The notes beneath the pieces were generated by a model. It searched no databases. It was not told the DNA's origin and was given only the letters and a program-made list of their open reading frames with translations. Below, piece by piece: positions 32,088-44,095 of a DNA stretch of 64,000 nucleotides (within the stretch, counting starts at the first letter, position 1; each line of letters opens with the position of its first letter). Source of the stretch: Globisporangium splendens (Eukaryota; Oomycota; Peronosporomycetes; Pythiales; Pythiaceae). The stretch is from the NCBI GenBank assembly GCA_006386115.1, contig VFIW01000104.1, positions 1-64,000 of the forward strand, given 5' to 3'. The translations under genes were made by a program, and so were the position numbers.

Positions 32088-34670
32088 TTATTGCTCGGAT
32101 GAAGCTCCGTCGCGTGGCGATACTGGTGGTGACGGCGGAGACCCGATGCGCTCGTCAAAGATCGTAGTTCCGTGGTGTCCCGTCGACGACGACGCCGCGA
32201 GCTTCGCGTTCGCCAGAGTGTCAATGAGGAGCACCTTGGCGCGCTGGTAGTCGAGCGGGTCCAGCGAGTAGAGATCGCTGCGAGCCTTGTCGTCGCTGCG
32301 GCAGAAGCCCGAGAACTCGGTCGTGCGCCAGATGAGCTGCGCGATCTCGGCCTTGAGCTGCTCCATCTGACCGCACTCGAGCATCTCCTGCGCCAGCCGC
32401 AGCAGTTCGTACACCTGGATCGCGAACCGCAGCGACTCGAGCCGCAGCGTTTCCACAGGCGCGCCGTCTTTCCCGGGCAGCACAAAGTACATGTCGCCCA
32501 CCTTCCAGGTCGGAGCACGCCATTTCAGGTTCGTCCACGGTTGCGCGGGCCAAAGACAGTAGTTCCAGCGCAGAAAGCCGTCGAGCTCGAGGAAGAACGT
32601 GAGGTACCCGATGAGCTCGCCCTCGATGAGCGGCGAACTCACAAACTGGTTCGGGAACGCCGGACCGCAGCAGACGTACCAGCAGAACTTGCCGCCGCGG
32701 TCGTGGATCTGCGCCTTCATGCGCTTCGTCACGTCCAGATCGGCGCACACGAGCGGCAGCAGCGGCACGTAGTCGACCACCTGCGGCGGCATAAAGTTCA
32801 TAAACTCCAGACTGTTGAGCGCCAACTTGATCTTGAAACGCGGTGCGAGTCGCTGCAGGAACTGCAATTGGTCGTAGAACAGCGACAACTGACTGGGTTC
32901 GTCCGCGCAGATGCGGATCCGGTCGACGATGCCCAGCACCACGCAGTGCGCATAGAACAACTCGATGAAGCACTCGACTTCGGCCATCCGTCGCAGGTAC
33001 CGCATTGTCCCCGTTTGTCGGTTGAAGCATCGAATGCGCCATGAATCCACTGGAGACGACGACGAACGTGAGTCGGATGCATTCTCTCCATTGGCTTCTC
33101 GCGTCTCTCGTGCCTCACCTTGGCCGTTGGCACCGGACGAAGACGGGTCATTTCTCTCCATGGGACTATCGAAGCCATTCGCCGGATCCCGCCAGATCGA
33201 GAGCAACCCAAAGACCTCGATCTCTGCGTCCATGTGGTGCTTGTTCGCGAGCGCCAGCAGCCGGTCGAAGTGCTGGAAGTCGATCTTGAGCACTGTCGCC
33301 GTCTCGCCAATTGGTGCTGCTCCGGAGGGCAGCTCTGGGGACTCGTACACCTCGAGCAGTGAATGCTCGTACAGCGCCGAGGGGTAGTGGACCTCCGCAT
33401 AGCACTGCTGTCCGATCCACGGCATCTCGGTGGCCACAACGGTGATGCATTTCTGGCCAAACTCGGACAGTTTATGCAGGTACTTGCCGATCAGACAGAA
33501 ATGCGCCTCGCTCCAGAGCGACACACAGTGGGCTCGCGCGATGGACGAAAAGTGCTGCCACAGGTCCAAGTGGAACTTCCACTCGTGCGGCGATGGCAGC
33601 ACGATGTTGGCGACACGGAGGTGAATGGAACTGCACCACGAGAGCGTCTCGTCCGAGAATCCAGGATGCTGCGTGAACACGCGGACGGGAAGCTCGTACA
33701 CACCTGTACGAACGTTGTGCGCAACGCGAAGACGAATGTACACGGCCTGCTCGTTTGCGAGCACCGTTGACACCCCGGTGCGGTCCAAATACTCCATCGT
33801 CATGTCCTTGTTCTCATCTTCCACGTATCCGATTACAAACATCTCTACCTGGAGCTGCGGCGGGATAAACGACAAGTCTACGTGCACCCTTGCACGCGGA
33901 GTATGACCCTGTGGCGCAAACCAGTTGGTGCAATCCGTCGTCACGTGAAAGTCGCGATTCGATCGCAGCCGCACCTGGAGTCCCGTCACTTCGTTTCGAG
34001 TGGCAACTAGTTGCACGCCGTCTGGATTTTCGTATCTGGATTCCTCCGAGGCCCACTCCAGTCTCCTGTTCTGTGTGTGGCTACTGCTGTTCCCGTCGTC
34101 GACTGTGTCCTGTTCTTCGTCCTCCATACTGTCGTATCGCTCATTTGATCGCGTCGCTTTGGACATGGCCAACGCGAACTGCGTGAGCAGCCACATAGGT
34201 CGATGCGACCGCTTCTTGCTTGCATGGCTCGTTGAGAACGTGTAGTTGAATGAATCGGAATGGTGGTGTTGCTCATGGAGTGCTTGCTGCGGCCATAGCG
34301 CGTCGGAGAAAGACGCTGGCCGCCGCAGCAGGTCCTCCCGATGCTGCTGCTGCTCAAACGCCGAGTGGTGGTCTGCTCCATGGAAGTCGCCGATTGCGTG
34401 CACGACGTCCTCAATGTCGAGCGACGACGACGACGACGACGACATGGACTCGTCGTTGGACATGCGCTCGTCGGCGTCGTCGTCATTATTTACGCGCCGG
34501 TTCTCTTCTGCTGCGCCGCCGCCTTCACTCGCATGGCGCTGGATCACGAGGCGACGCTGCTGCTCTCTGTCATTATTGCCCCCAGGACTCGCATCCCGTT
34601 GCGAATGCGCTGCGAACGCACGGAACTGCGGACTCGACTCAGCGGCATGCGGCGACGACGACGGATCCAT
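32088..34670 (-). CDS. DUF4091 / glycoside hydrolase 123-like protein
   Basis: A single exon encodes 860 aa from ATG 34670 (the frame extends to 34682 without an earlier ATG). The N-terminal 170 residues are low-complexity, with a Ser tract encoded by a GAC/GTC trinucleotide run near 34424-34446, acidic stretches and a His-rich part. A beta-rich region follows (about 200-370), then an alpha/beta domain. Residues about 640-700 carry GGKFCWYVCC, SSPLIEGELIGY and DGFLRWNYCLWP, typical of the DUF4091/GH123 catalytic region. GH123 members act on beta-N-acetylgalactosaminides; the oomycete substrate is unknown. No signal peptide is visible, which is odd for a glycosidase, so it may be intracellular or not catalytic. 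The lack of introns is shared with many oomycete genes. Confidence 0.75.
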   Translation of the reverse strand: MDPSSSPHAAESSPQFRAFAAHSQRDASPGGNNDREQQRRLVIQRHASEGGGAAEENRRVNNDDDADERMSNDESMSSSSSSSLDIEDVVHAIGDFHGADHHSAFEQQQHREDLLRRPASFSDALWPQQALHEQHHHSDSFNYTFSTSHASKKRSHRPMWLLTQFALAMSKATRSNERYDSMEDEEQDTVDDGNSSSHTQNRRLEWASEESRYENPDGVQLVATRNEVTGLQVRLRSNRDFHVTTDCTNWFAPQGHTPRARVHVDLSFIPPQLQVEMFVIGYVEDENKDMTMEYLDRTGVSTVLANEQAVYIRLRVAHNVRTGVYELPVRVFTQHPGFSDETLSWCSSIHLRVANIVLPSPHEWKFHLDLWQHFSSIARAHCVSLWSEAHFCLIGKYLHKLSEFGQKCITVVATEMPWIGQQCYAEVHYPSALYEHSLLEVYESPELPSGAAPIGETATVLKIDFQHFDRLLALANKHHMDAEIEVFGLLSIWRDPANGFDSPMERNDPSSSGANGQGEARETREANGENASDSRSSSSPVDSWRIRCFNRQTGTMRYLRRMAEVECFIELFYAHCVVLGIVDRIRICADEPSQLSLFYDQLQFLQRLAPRFKIKLALNSLEFMNFMPPQVVDYVPLLPLVCADLDVTKRMKAQIHDRGGKFCWYVCCGPAFPNQFVSSPLIEGELIGYLTFFLELDGFLRWNYCLWPAQPWTNLKWRAPTWKVGDMYFVLPGKDGAPVETLRLESLRFAIQVYELLRLAQEMLECGQMEQLKAEIAQLIWRTTEFSGFCRSDDKARSDLYSLDPLDYQRAKVLLIDTLANAKLAASSSTGHHGTTIFDERIGSPPSPPVSPRDGASSEQ

Positions 34671-35434
34671 CGAAGAGCGCAAATGGATCGAACAAGCTCT
34701 ATACAGTTGGTTCTTGATTGTCGAGAGTGATTATTCGGATTAATCCGGATGTTGATGTGGTGTGAATGTTGTTCGAAGGTAACTTATTGATATTGTGCTG
34801 TTTGTCCACATACTGAAATTTGATATGCATCTCACTGTAGTACTTAAATATGGGTTGTACCCATTTCATGAAGCACCAGCGACGCTTCCCGAAATGCTGC
34901 ACCACCTTGACCGTTATTTGTCGCTATCCAGCGATCTCGCCTATATTCCAGCGTGGCACCGTTCCAGTACTAGTAGCAAACGGCGAGTCTCGTTGTTGCC
35001 GTCTGAAAGAGACCATAGCTGTCTGTTTTGATAAACCCAATATCTCTTCACAATAGATGGCTGTGCCAAGTTGGGCTTCTTTCCCATCCAAGTACGGAGC
35101 AACAGCGGCGGTGGGAACACCAACTTGCTTAGTCACATGACCCATATGCACTGCCTATGCCGATCAAGGTGCTTGTTATTCGAAGAGAATGCCTAGTGCT
35201 TGAAGCAATGCTGCTGCATGCCAATCATAAAATTGCAACTGGATGTAATTGCAATGTCAAGCAAATATGTTATTTGTATCGAGACGTCGAAAATGTCAGA
35301 AATGTTTCCCACTTGGACTCTTCAAACGTCACAATTGAAAAAACCTCTTTTTCGAGGTGATTTGAATTTGATTGGTGGCATTATGGTGGTGGAAGCGGTG
35401 TGTGCATTGTGCAGCACAAGAACCTGAAGCAAGC
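34671..35434. other. Divergent promoter region of the DUF4091 gene and RRP15
   Basis: 764 bp between outward-facing starts with no supported gene. ACTCTCGACAATC-like sequence on the minus strand near 34720 is a weak initiator candidate. Confidence 0.45.
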
Positions 35435-36550
35435 ATGGTGGTCGAGCGCGGCGCGAAGAGCTCCGCGGCGCACGCGAGCACGAAGACCGACAGCAAGGAC
35501 GCTGCTGCCGCCACTAAGAAGGAGCTAACGCATGCGCAATCGGACGAGGATCAGAGCGAAAACGAAGGCGATAACGACGAGCAGGCAGAGGACGACGCCA
35601 GCGACGATGAACCACAGAGCGAAAGCGACGAACCACAGAGCGAAGGCGACGACGAGTTGGACTTGGATGCCGCGCAAGACGGAGATGAGGACGACGAGGA
35701 GCTGGACGCAGTGGGCTTTGGCGATGCGATGAGCAAGATTTTGGGCCAAAATGTCGCCGAGGACGCGCAGCCGATCCTCGCCAAGCGTACGACGGCGCGT
35801 ATGCGTGAGATCACGGCGGAGAAGAAAGTGACCAAGACCGCGCGTATCAGTGCGGCGGAGAAGCGCGAGAAAGAGCAGAAGGATATGGTCATCCCCGACA
35901 TCACGACCGCGGTGCAGGACCGTCGACTGCGCATGATCGCGACCAAGGGTGGTACGACCTTAGCGGCTGGATACGATTCGGGTAAAGATACTGGAGATTG
36001 ACGTCGAATGTGTATGTGTGTCTTTACATGCAGTTGTCGCGTTGTTCAATGCCATCGAGAAACACCAGCACTTGAACGGCAAGAAGCCCGACGACAAGAA
36101 CGACAAAAAAGGTTGGTGTTTGTCATATAAATGCACTGCATTGCTTGAATGGGCACACCAACTTAACGTTTTTTACGTTGCGATTGCTACTTGTGCGCAG
36201 TGAAAGAGATGTCCAAGGACAACTTCTTAGGGCTGCTGAAGTCGTCGCAAAAGTCGTCGACGAAGGACGCTGCTTCAGCCTCGGCACCAGCCGCCAAGAG
36301 CTCGTGGTCCGTGGTGCAGGACGACTACATGATGGGCGCCAAGCTGAAGGACTGGGACGCCACGCACGGCACTGAGAAGGGTCGCGTCCGCAACGACGAG
36401 GACGAGGAGAACGAGGCCGCCGAGGACGTCGCATGGAAGCAGGTCGCCGCGATGGACAGCGACGACGAGGGCGGCGACGCCAAGGGCAAGCGGAAGGCGG
36501 CGGCCGTCACGGATAGAAAACCATCTGCCAAGAAGTCCAAGCGCGCGTAA
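35435..36550 (+). CDS. RRP15: RRP15-like ribosomal RNA processing protein
   Basis: Three exons, 35435-35948, 36034-36111 and 36201-36550, join in phase to 313 aa. Introns of 85 and 89 bp end in CAG. The start is ATG 35435; the frame extends upstream but lacks family features there. Residues 1-95 are acidic and Ser/Glu-rich. The conserved RRP15 core follows: FGDAMSKILGQ, ILAKRTTARMREI and DRRLRMIATKGVVALFNAI, the last restored only by splicing. The C-terminus is Lys-rich and ends KKSKRA, a likely nuclear/nucleolar signal. The family is needed for pre-60S ribosomal subunit maturation in the nucleolus. Length and order match the family. Confidence 0.93.
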
Positions 36551-37336
36551 ATAGAGAACTCTACACACACACACATAAGCATGCTCGAGATGCAAATATA
36601 TATCATCACCATCACTTTGCTTTGGGTATCAACTTATAGAGTACTTTGAACCATGCAACACTGTTTTACACGGGTATTTGTTTTTAGAGGCATGCGCTAT
36701 GGGAGGGATTTTTGGCGCGCACTTGGCCAAAAGTGCAACACTCGAAAGAAGGAAGCGCTGGGAGGGAAGAAGAAGCCACGGAAGGAAGCGCGACGCGGGT
36801 GCTGCTTTTCGTCGTGTGTGAGGTGTGTGCATGCGTAGATGTGTGTGTGCGCGCGTGGCGTGCTGTTTGCGTTTGCTGTGCGGGCGTTCTGTGTGTTTAT
36901 GTATTTGGCAAAATGGTTGGGATACATATGCGTCGGTTAGAGGGTTGGTGGGATGCGCGTGTGCTATTGTGTGATCTATATGGTGGACAGGATTGTATTG
37001 TATGTCGCTTGATCTCTACGCGCTTGTTTACGGGTTCATTGTGGATGGCTGGTCTCTCTGTATGTTGGTTTTTGCGGATGGAGTGTGGTAGATGTGTGCG
37101 ACTTGTTGTCGTGTGGAACAGCGTCGCTTATATCACGTGCGCTGAGTAACGGGAAATATGGCATGTGTATGTAGAAACGAAACTTTGCTTGTTATTGAGC
37201 GCAGCAGGCGGCATTTGGTGGTCGACGTCGTTTCGAGTGAGCTGCAGGGTCGAATTATTGCCGCTTTGTTGACCAGCAGCACGTTTTACTTGGACTTGTT
37301 GTCTAGCGTATCTTCGTACAAGAAACGAAGCCGGCG
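36551..37336. other. G/T-rich intergenic region
   Basis: A short (AC)n run lies at about 36561-36575, and GTGTGTGCGCGC-type sequence near 36840-36860. No gene is seen. Confidence 0.5.
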
Positions 37337-40300
37337 ATGGTGAGGCTTGTGGACTATTCCGATAGCTCGGAGGAAGAAGGGAAGCAAAAGCGAGATGACA
37401 CTTGGTGGCGCCATCATGCAGGTCGTAAGAATCACAGCGACAACGTCAACGACGGCCACGACTTTGCACGCTCGTTTGGTGGCGAAGGCAACGGTGCCTT
37501 CTCTACCGACAGAGAACGCCCAGGGAGCGCGAAACGAGTGAAATCGCCACCCGGGTCGACGACGTCGTCCCTGCCGTCCTACGTCTCATCTGCGGCATCG
37601 TCGCCCTGGGCTTCTCCTGACTCCACGTCCTCGCAGCGAGGCAGTGAGTCGTCGTCGACAAAGTGGTGGGACAGCAGTCCCGATGCCACTGAGCACAAGC
37701 CTCAAGAGTCAACTCCCAGTGCAGCAGTAAGTGGTCGTGGAACACGGTTCACCCCCTTTCAGTTCAAGACCAAGGGTCCGGCTTCCCCATTGCGCAGAAG
37801 TTTTACGTCAGTGTTTGCATCGTCATCGTCAACAACATTCTCCAGCGATGCTGCGGCAAACGGAGCGGCGTCAGGGACAGCATTTGGAAGGCCAGACGCT
37901 GGCGCGAAGAACCCGCCCGTCGCTCCCAGTGCATCGTTCACATTCAGTCAAGCATCCACACAACCTGCGTGGCCCAAGGACTTTGTGTTTGGCGTGGATA
38001 CGGAGGCGAAAGCACCCAACAATGGTGGATTTGCTACAGCCAGTAGTACTGCTGCAACTGGGAACTCGAGTGAACCGTTTAGGACAACTCTTGCGCAGGA
38101 CGCGTACAGAAAGATGAAAACAAGATTGTCATTCGGTGGAACAAGTGGAAGTGACAGTGACAAGGAAGCACCAGGTGGACAAAATCACGCAGCAACCGGT
38201 GTTACCAGGAGTGTGAGTTTCACGCAACCACGGCACACGGCAGGTATTCCATCAAGCGAACATGGACCTTCCTTGTTTATGCCGCCACCGACAACACCAG
38301 GATTCAATGCCAAACAAAGAAGCTTCCGAGATTTGCGACGGTCTCATACGCACGCATCGAAGCAGCCAGCAAGCACTCCGCCAAGGTTTGGGCCGACGCC
38401 AGCAGCTGCTGATCTGTTATTCAGTTTTGGAAACCCCACGCCATCTTCAAGCACTCCAGCGTCTCGGCTTGGGAGTCTCAGTGACAGCGAAGTTGCATTT
38501 GAAGATGCTCGTATGGATAGTCCTTCGTCGGCTAGTGGTAGCAAGACGTCAAAATTTTCCTTTGGAACGCAGCAAAGAGATCCAAAGGTGGAGAAATTTG
38601 GATTTACGTCCTCAGATCAGTCAGCGTCGACACCCAATCCTCATTTTCGTGCCCCTGAAGATCCTGCTGCTCGGGACACAGTTATGAATGATGCAAACAA
38701 CGTGGCGTTTACAAACGTCTTTGCGAGAGATGGTGCTCCAGCTCCAACTTTTCCTAATGTCAAGAGTACCTCGTCAAAGACAACGTTTGGGTTCCTGGAT
38801 TCCAGCAACTTGATTTTCACGATTGGAAAATCTGACGCAGATCAGACCGAATCGCGTTCATTTCTGCGGCGACAATCAACTGTGAAGTCATCTCCACGTA
38901 CGACATTATTTGGTGAAAAGCAAGAGTCTACTGGCAATGATACTCCTGGGCATCCTACCAGAACTCATTCAGCGAATATGCAGCAGTCTCCTGCTACGTT
39001 GAGAAGAAGGCGGCTGATCAATGCACATAGGAGAGCCACTTCGTCCGTAGCAAAAGAGCAATGTCCAGCCGATTTGTCGGCTCCAGCACCCTCAAGAAGT
39101 GCTCAAAAAAGTCATTTCCAGTCTTCCGGTCACCACGAAGCGGTAGCGCAAAATGAGACAACTCAGCAACCGACAAAAGTCTCTGGATCGTCTCCTGATA
39201 CTTCGAAAAGATTCCAGTTCAATTTCCCGTCTGCAACGACCCAGAACCCTCCATATGTGGAAAAGTCCCATCCTACTTATGTATTTGGAGCTGCCCCGAT
39301 GACACCTCCAGCAACCAAAGCTAGAGCGCCTGGTGAGTTCATGGACCATCCTGCGACTCCCATCAATCCAGCTGTCGGGTCTGGCGCTCAGTTTCCATTC
39401 GGAATGGCAACTCCCAGTACTCCGTTTGTATTCGGTACAGCGCATGAAAGGGATCAAGAAGCAGATGAGGACTCTGTGGTTAGCGACTTCACGTTTGATG
39501 AGAGCAAAGCAGCCGCATTTGATAAATCTGCTAGAAAGGGCGACAGCCAGCGAAAGCTTCGGTCTTCATTTCGAAGGAAAGCAACGCTCGGCACCGTCCC
39601 TCGGGCTCATTTCGAAGCATTTTCAAGTGATTCGCCGTTTGGCCTCAATACGCCATCTACGAGAAAAACCAACATTTTCCAGCAAAAACGAGCAGGCTCC
39701 GATTACAGCACACCTGTGGATCCATTTGTCACTCGTGTATTTCAGCAAAGCACCAAGCACTCCGAATCGGTTTCTTCATTCGACGCAAGGATCGAGTCAG
39801 CATCGACAAAGCAAGATTCAGATTTCAGTTTTGTTGCTGGATCGAGAGCTGATGTGAATGGACCCACTCAGGGTACTTCAGGGAAGATGTACACATTTGG
39901 TTCATCATCTACCGCGCAACAAGAAGAGTCGAACAAGGCGTTCCTGTTTACTCCGACCGATTGGAAATCAGGTTCTAAGAAAAATGTTCCAAGTTCTGTT
40001 AGAAATTCACGCTTTGCGAAGAAGCAAAATGGTCAGTTAGCAAAGCATACTTCGAGTCAGTCAGGTGAATCGAATGGGCAACGGAACCTCGACAACAGCA
40101 ACTCTTCACAGTCTTCTGCCAATGGTGTGCCGAATCCACTTCCTCCGCGACGTATATTGCGCGCTGTGCGACCATCGCAGATTCAACAACGCAAGACGTC
40201 ACCAACTAATTCCAGCACAGGAGAAGAAGACACTGACGAGTACGATGCCAAGATGCATGGTGAAGAGTCTGACGAGAGCGACGAGAACGACTGGGGGGAA

Positions 40301-42116
40301 CTCAAGCGGCTTGGTGGGATTGCGTATTCGAGGCGAGACTTCAAAGAAGCCGCTGAACTCTATCGCCAGAGTATTGCCGCCATTGAAATGCTTGTTCTCA
40401 AATACCCCGACCTCAAGACTATTGTACTAACGAAAGACAAGGCAAAGCTGCATGCAAACAGAGCTGCGGCACTGATGATGCTCATGCTGATGTCAGAGGC
40501 GCAATGGGAGTGCCAGCGATCGATTGAAGTTGATCCAACGTATGCAGCAGCATATATTCGACTCGCCCGTATTCAGATTCTTCTCGGCGACATTGTGCAA
40601 GCGAAGCAGAATATCGGTTTGGCAAAACAGCAACTATCGCAGCATTTTTTCATGAATGTCAACCCAGCGGACACCGCGTCGATCGAGAAGATGGAGGTTT
40701 CCATTGCAGCATTGTCCAAGCTGCAGGAGGATATCAAATGGTCGATGGACGTCGCGGACTGGCCCAAGGTGTTGAAGCTCGTGGACGAGGCTTTGACGCT
40801 GTCACCAAATAGCCGCTCGCTTTATACTCAGAAAACGCAAGCTCTTTTCCAGCAAAAGTACGTGCTTATGCTTGCTTTTCTCTTAACTTGTAGACAATTC
40901 GAGGTTGCTAAGTTATGTGTGGTGTTGTATTTTGCATAGGAACTATATTGCTGTGGTGCGATACTGCAACGAGGTGGTGCAAAAGCATAACGCTCGGGAG
41001 AGAAAAGTGCTTAGCCCTCGTCGTGGCATCGCTGGGAAGAGCAAGGCTGAGCAGAGTGTCACGATCGTGGGCGTTGACATGGGCTTGCACTGGGCATCGG
41101 CGTTGCACTACCAGAACAAATCTGAAGAAGCGCTGGTGCTTGTGAATGCGTTGGAGCAGGTCGCACCCTGCAGTGCGAATGTGATTCAGTTAAAGCGAAA
41201 GCTGACTAATATGAGGGACTTGAAGCACCATGCCAATGATGCATTCAAGCGGAACGACTTTGATCGGGCAGTGACTCTCTATTCCCAAGCGCTTCGAGTG
41301 GATCCACATCATGAGGAATACTGCGCCGTCGTGTATTGCAACCGTGCAGCTGCACTCATGGGTCTGGGGAAGTTCGAGAGTGCGCTCTTGGATTGTGAGG
41401 ACGCATTGAAGCGAAAACCGCAGTATTCACGCGCTTTGCTGCGGCGAGCAAGATGCAATGTTGCGCTGAAGAAGTACCATGAAGCGCTCAAGGATTTTGA
41501 TCGGTACATCAAAGAACAACGGAAGGATTCGTCTGCTGCTGGTTCGCTGGGTGAGGCCGAAACTGAGCGCGCGCACGTGAAAAGCATTCTGGACCGGGAG
41601 AAAGAAGAGAAGAAAAAGCGAGACGCTGAAGCCAGACGACGAGCACAGCAACAGAAAAACAGTCAGCGGTACGCGTGGGAGAACAGTGGGTACTATGATT
41701 ACGAAGACTACCGCTACAGTAGCAGCTATTTCAGTCGCGCGAACTCAGCAGGACGCAATGGTGGGACATCGGGAGGCTGGTACTCCAGTCCTCCATCGTC
41801 TGCTGCCGCGGCAAAGCCGAAGCAGCGGACGCATTACCAGGTGCTCGGAATTCACCAGCGTGCGACTGCCGACGAAGTCAAAAAGGCGTATCGCAAGCTC
41901 GCGTTGCAGTATCACCCAGGTATGAGGCAAAAGAGAGGGTTTGGCTATTGGAATGCTTGTGTCTGACGTATGTGCTTATTTCTTGTTTCTTGTGCAGACA
42001 AAGCCAAGAGTGACAACGACGCCGAGATGTTCAAGGACATGAGTGCAGCCCACACGGTGCTGTCCGACCCGGCGGCGCGCAAGAAATACGACCTGGAGTT
42101 ACTGTACAAGCTGTGA
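37337..42116 (+). CDS. Very long TPR-DnaJ co-chaperone with FG-rich N-terminal region
   Basis: Three exons, 37337-40857, 40940-41919 and 41998-42116, join in phase to 1539 aa. Residues 1 to about 950 are disordered, Ser/Thr/Pro-rich, and carry at least a dozen FG dipeptides (for example FVFGVD, FSFGNPTP, YVFGAAP, FPFGMATPSTPFVFG), as in FG nucleoporins. An acidic linker near 965-985 precedes TPR-like repeats (about 985-1110 and 1215-1390). A charged coiled stretch follows, and then a J domain (about 1469-1535) whose HPD motif is completed by the last splice (QYHP plus DKAKS). The C-terminal two-fifths matches DNAJC7/TPR2, an Hsp70/Hsp90 co-chaperone of about 490 aa; the FG region is extra. 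CTGTGAG at the stop could be a further donor, but the J domain already ends normally. Confidence 0.88.
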
Positions 42117-42566
42117 GTGGGTGGGTACGCTCCTACTTGAGTATGCTGTGGGCTGTAGGTATCATGCAAATCGTCGCGCTGCTCGTATTCTGTACTTTTG
42201 CAGCATAGAATGTTGTCTAAACATGGGACTTATTTGTCAAGACCCAACTTTGTTGCTGCTCGCCGCAGCTTAGAGTTTGTTGCAGTGCGATTCGGCACGG
42301 CGACACGAAACGCAGGCGAGTCGATGATGCCAGGACTTGTTCGCTAAAGTGCCGTGGTGACGGCGCTGCAGAAACTTCAGTCAAGAGGGACTTCTTCGTC
42401 ATTAACCTGGTCGCCTCGTCCATTCTTGGTAGAATGGATTCTCAAACTCAACCAAGCATCCAGCCATCAGCGTCTGCACTCGGTGGACTGCCCAGTCTCG
42501 CTAAGCATTGCAGCCTTCGAAGACGCGACAGAGCGGCAGAATGAATCGATAGAAATGAGCGGTCTT
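42117..42566. other. Intergenic
   Basis: A 450-bp convergent stretch between the TPR-DnaJ gene and a pseudogene. I see nothing in it. Confidence 0.5.
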
Positions 42567-43571
42567 TTATCGCAGGTCCATTAAGACTTGCTGCCCGTCC
42601 GCGTGGGTCAGCACTACACACTCGATGTGGAACCCGTCTAGAGAACAACGGGAACTTGTAACAATCTGATCGACTTCCATCTGACGCATTATACGAATCA
42701 TAAGAGATTTCGTTCGCTGGGATAAAGTACTCGTTGATCATGCCGCGTGTGACGTCGGATAAGAATGTGCTGCCATCCACAGTATCAGACGGATCCCACA
42801 GGCGAAGAAAGAATTCCGTCATCATAATACTTTGCAGAGCTAAATTCGCAGCTTTATGTTTTCCCGTAGTCAGTCGTGGTGACACGTCATCACCATGGAT
42901 GGCGCCATTATTCACAAACTTCATACTGGTCGAGTTCTGCAGGATAAATTTGACGGCTTGATTCGGTGCCACAGCTTCATGGAACACGTTGCTGTGCCAT
43001 CTGCGGGACGGGTATCCGTAACTCGGCAATGATTTTGCGAACGGGACATAACCATTCATGCATTATGTCGTCGGATTAATCTCCTCAGGCTCAATACTGT
43101 TTCGCAGAAATGAGTTCGTCAGCAAATTCTTCGCATTGTCCTCTCAGAGACTGCCAAGACCGCGTATTCGGACTGCGACGACAACGTGGATCCGCGCAAG
43201 CTGAACTCGGTCGCAAAGCAGAGGAACGCGACAGCAATGACAATCGGGAAGAAGAGCTCGATCGGCTGCGCAAGTGCAGACACCAAGTACCCCGAGTACG
43301 AGTTGTACTGGCTCACCAAGGTTGCTTGGACAGCGCTGTCCTTTTCCTTCGAGTCGAAGGTCTCCAATGTGATTCCTCCGTTCGCGCAGAGGCACATGAG
43401 CACTACGATAGCTGTCAATAACGTCAACGATACGACAGAGAGGTACACGCGTTGGATGCGGATCCGGACTAGAGCTGCGAGTCGTGGGACTTGCTCATTG
43501 GGCGACAGCTTTGCGTTTTCCTCAGTGGCTGCAGCGAAATCGTTCGAGCTCTCCATGCTGCTTGTGCTCAT
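42567..43571 (-). pseudogene. Deleted copy of the uncharacterised membrane-protein family (copy E)
   Basis: ATG 43571 opens a tail and two membrane segments closely like the intact member (RIQRVYLSV, CANGGITLETFDS, YNSYSGYLVSAL). After FSLRGST it jumps across about 65 residues with a frameshift, hits a TAA near 43066, resumes with the ectodomain (YGYPSRRWHSN to NEYFIPANE), and at about 42650 joins the C-terminal tail (DGFHIECVVLTHADG) out of frame, ending at TAA 42569-42567. So there are two internal deletions, two frame changes and one nonsense codon. It is some 21 kb from the main cluster, which shows that the family is dispersed. Confidence 0.85.
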
Positions 43572-44095
43572 GGCCGCGACAAACTTGTTTTACTGCGACG
43601 CCAACTGCGACGGCGAAGGGTGTTGTAGGCTAGGCAGATCAAAACAAAAAGTGAGAACGCGTTTACCACGGGAGCTTGCCCAACAGTGATGTAGTCACAT
43701 GCTTTACGAAGGGACACTCATGCGACAAAGAGACAGCCCACCGACATGCTTTCTTCCAAACCCACTCGTGGAAAAAACGCAAATACCAACTCATCGGTTT
43801 CCACATCCCCGGTTAGAGCAGTGCACGTTCACTTGAGCTATCTCATGCAGACTGCGAGAGATCTCTGTGGCCAGTCGACCGACGTCACCCGCCAAAAGCA
43901 TTCAACGACACCCCGCAGGTGACGACCAGATCCCCAGATGCTCAACTGCTTTGCGCGAGAGTGGAAACATAACGTCGTTGTGCTTCGTTAGACTGCGATC
44001 GAGCACGGGCGAGAAGGCGTTGCTTTGTATGATCTCTTCTCAGAGTCAACGACTTTGAAGGTTAAGCGAAAGATGAACTCTATAGCATGTAATAC
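43572..44095. other. Intergenic
   Basis: 524 bp between a pseudogene promoter and the 3' end of the PTPMT1-like gene. I see nothing in it. Confidence 0.5.
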
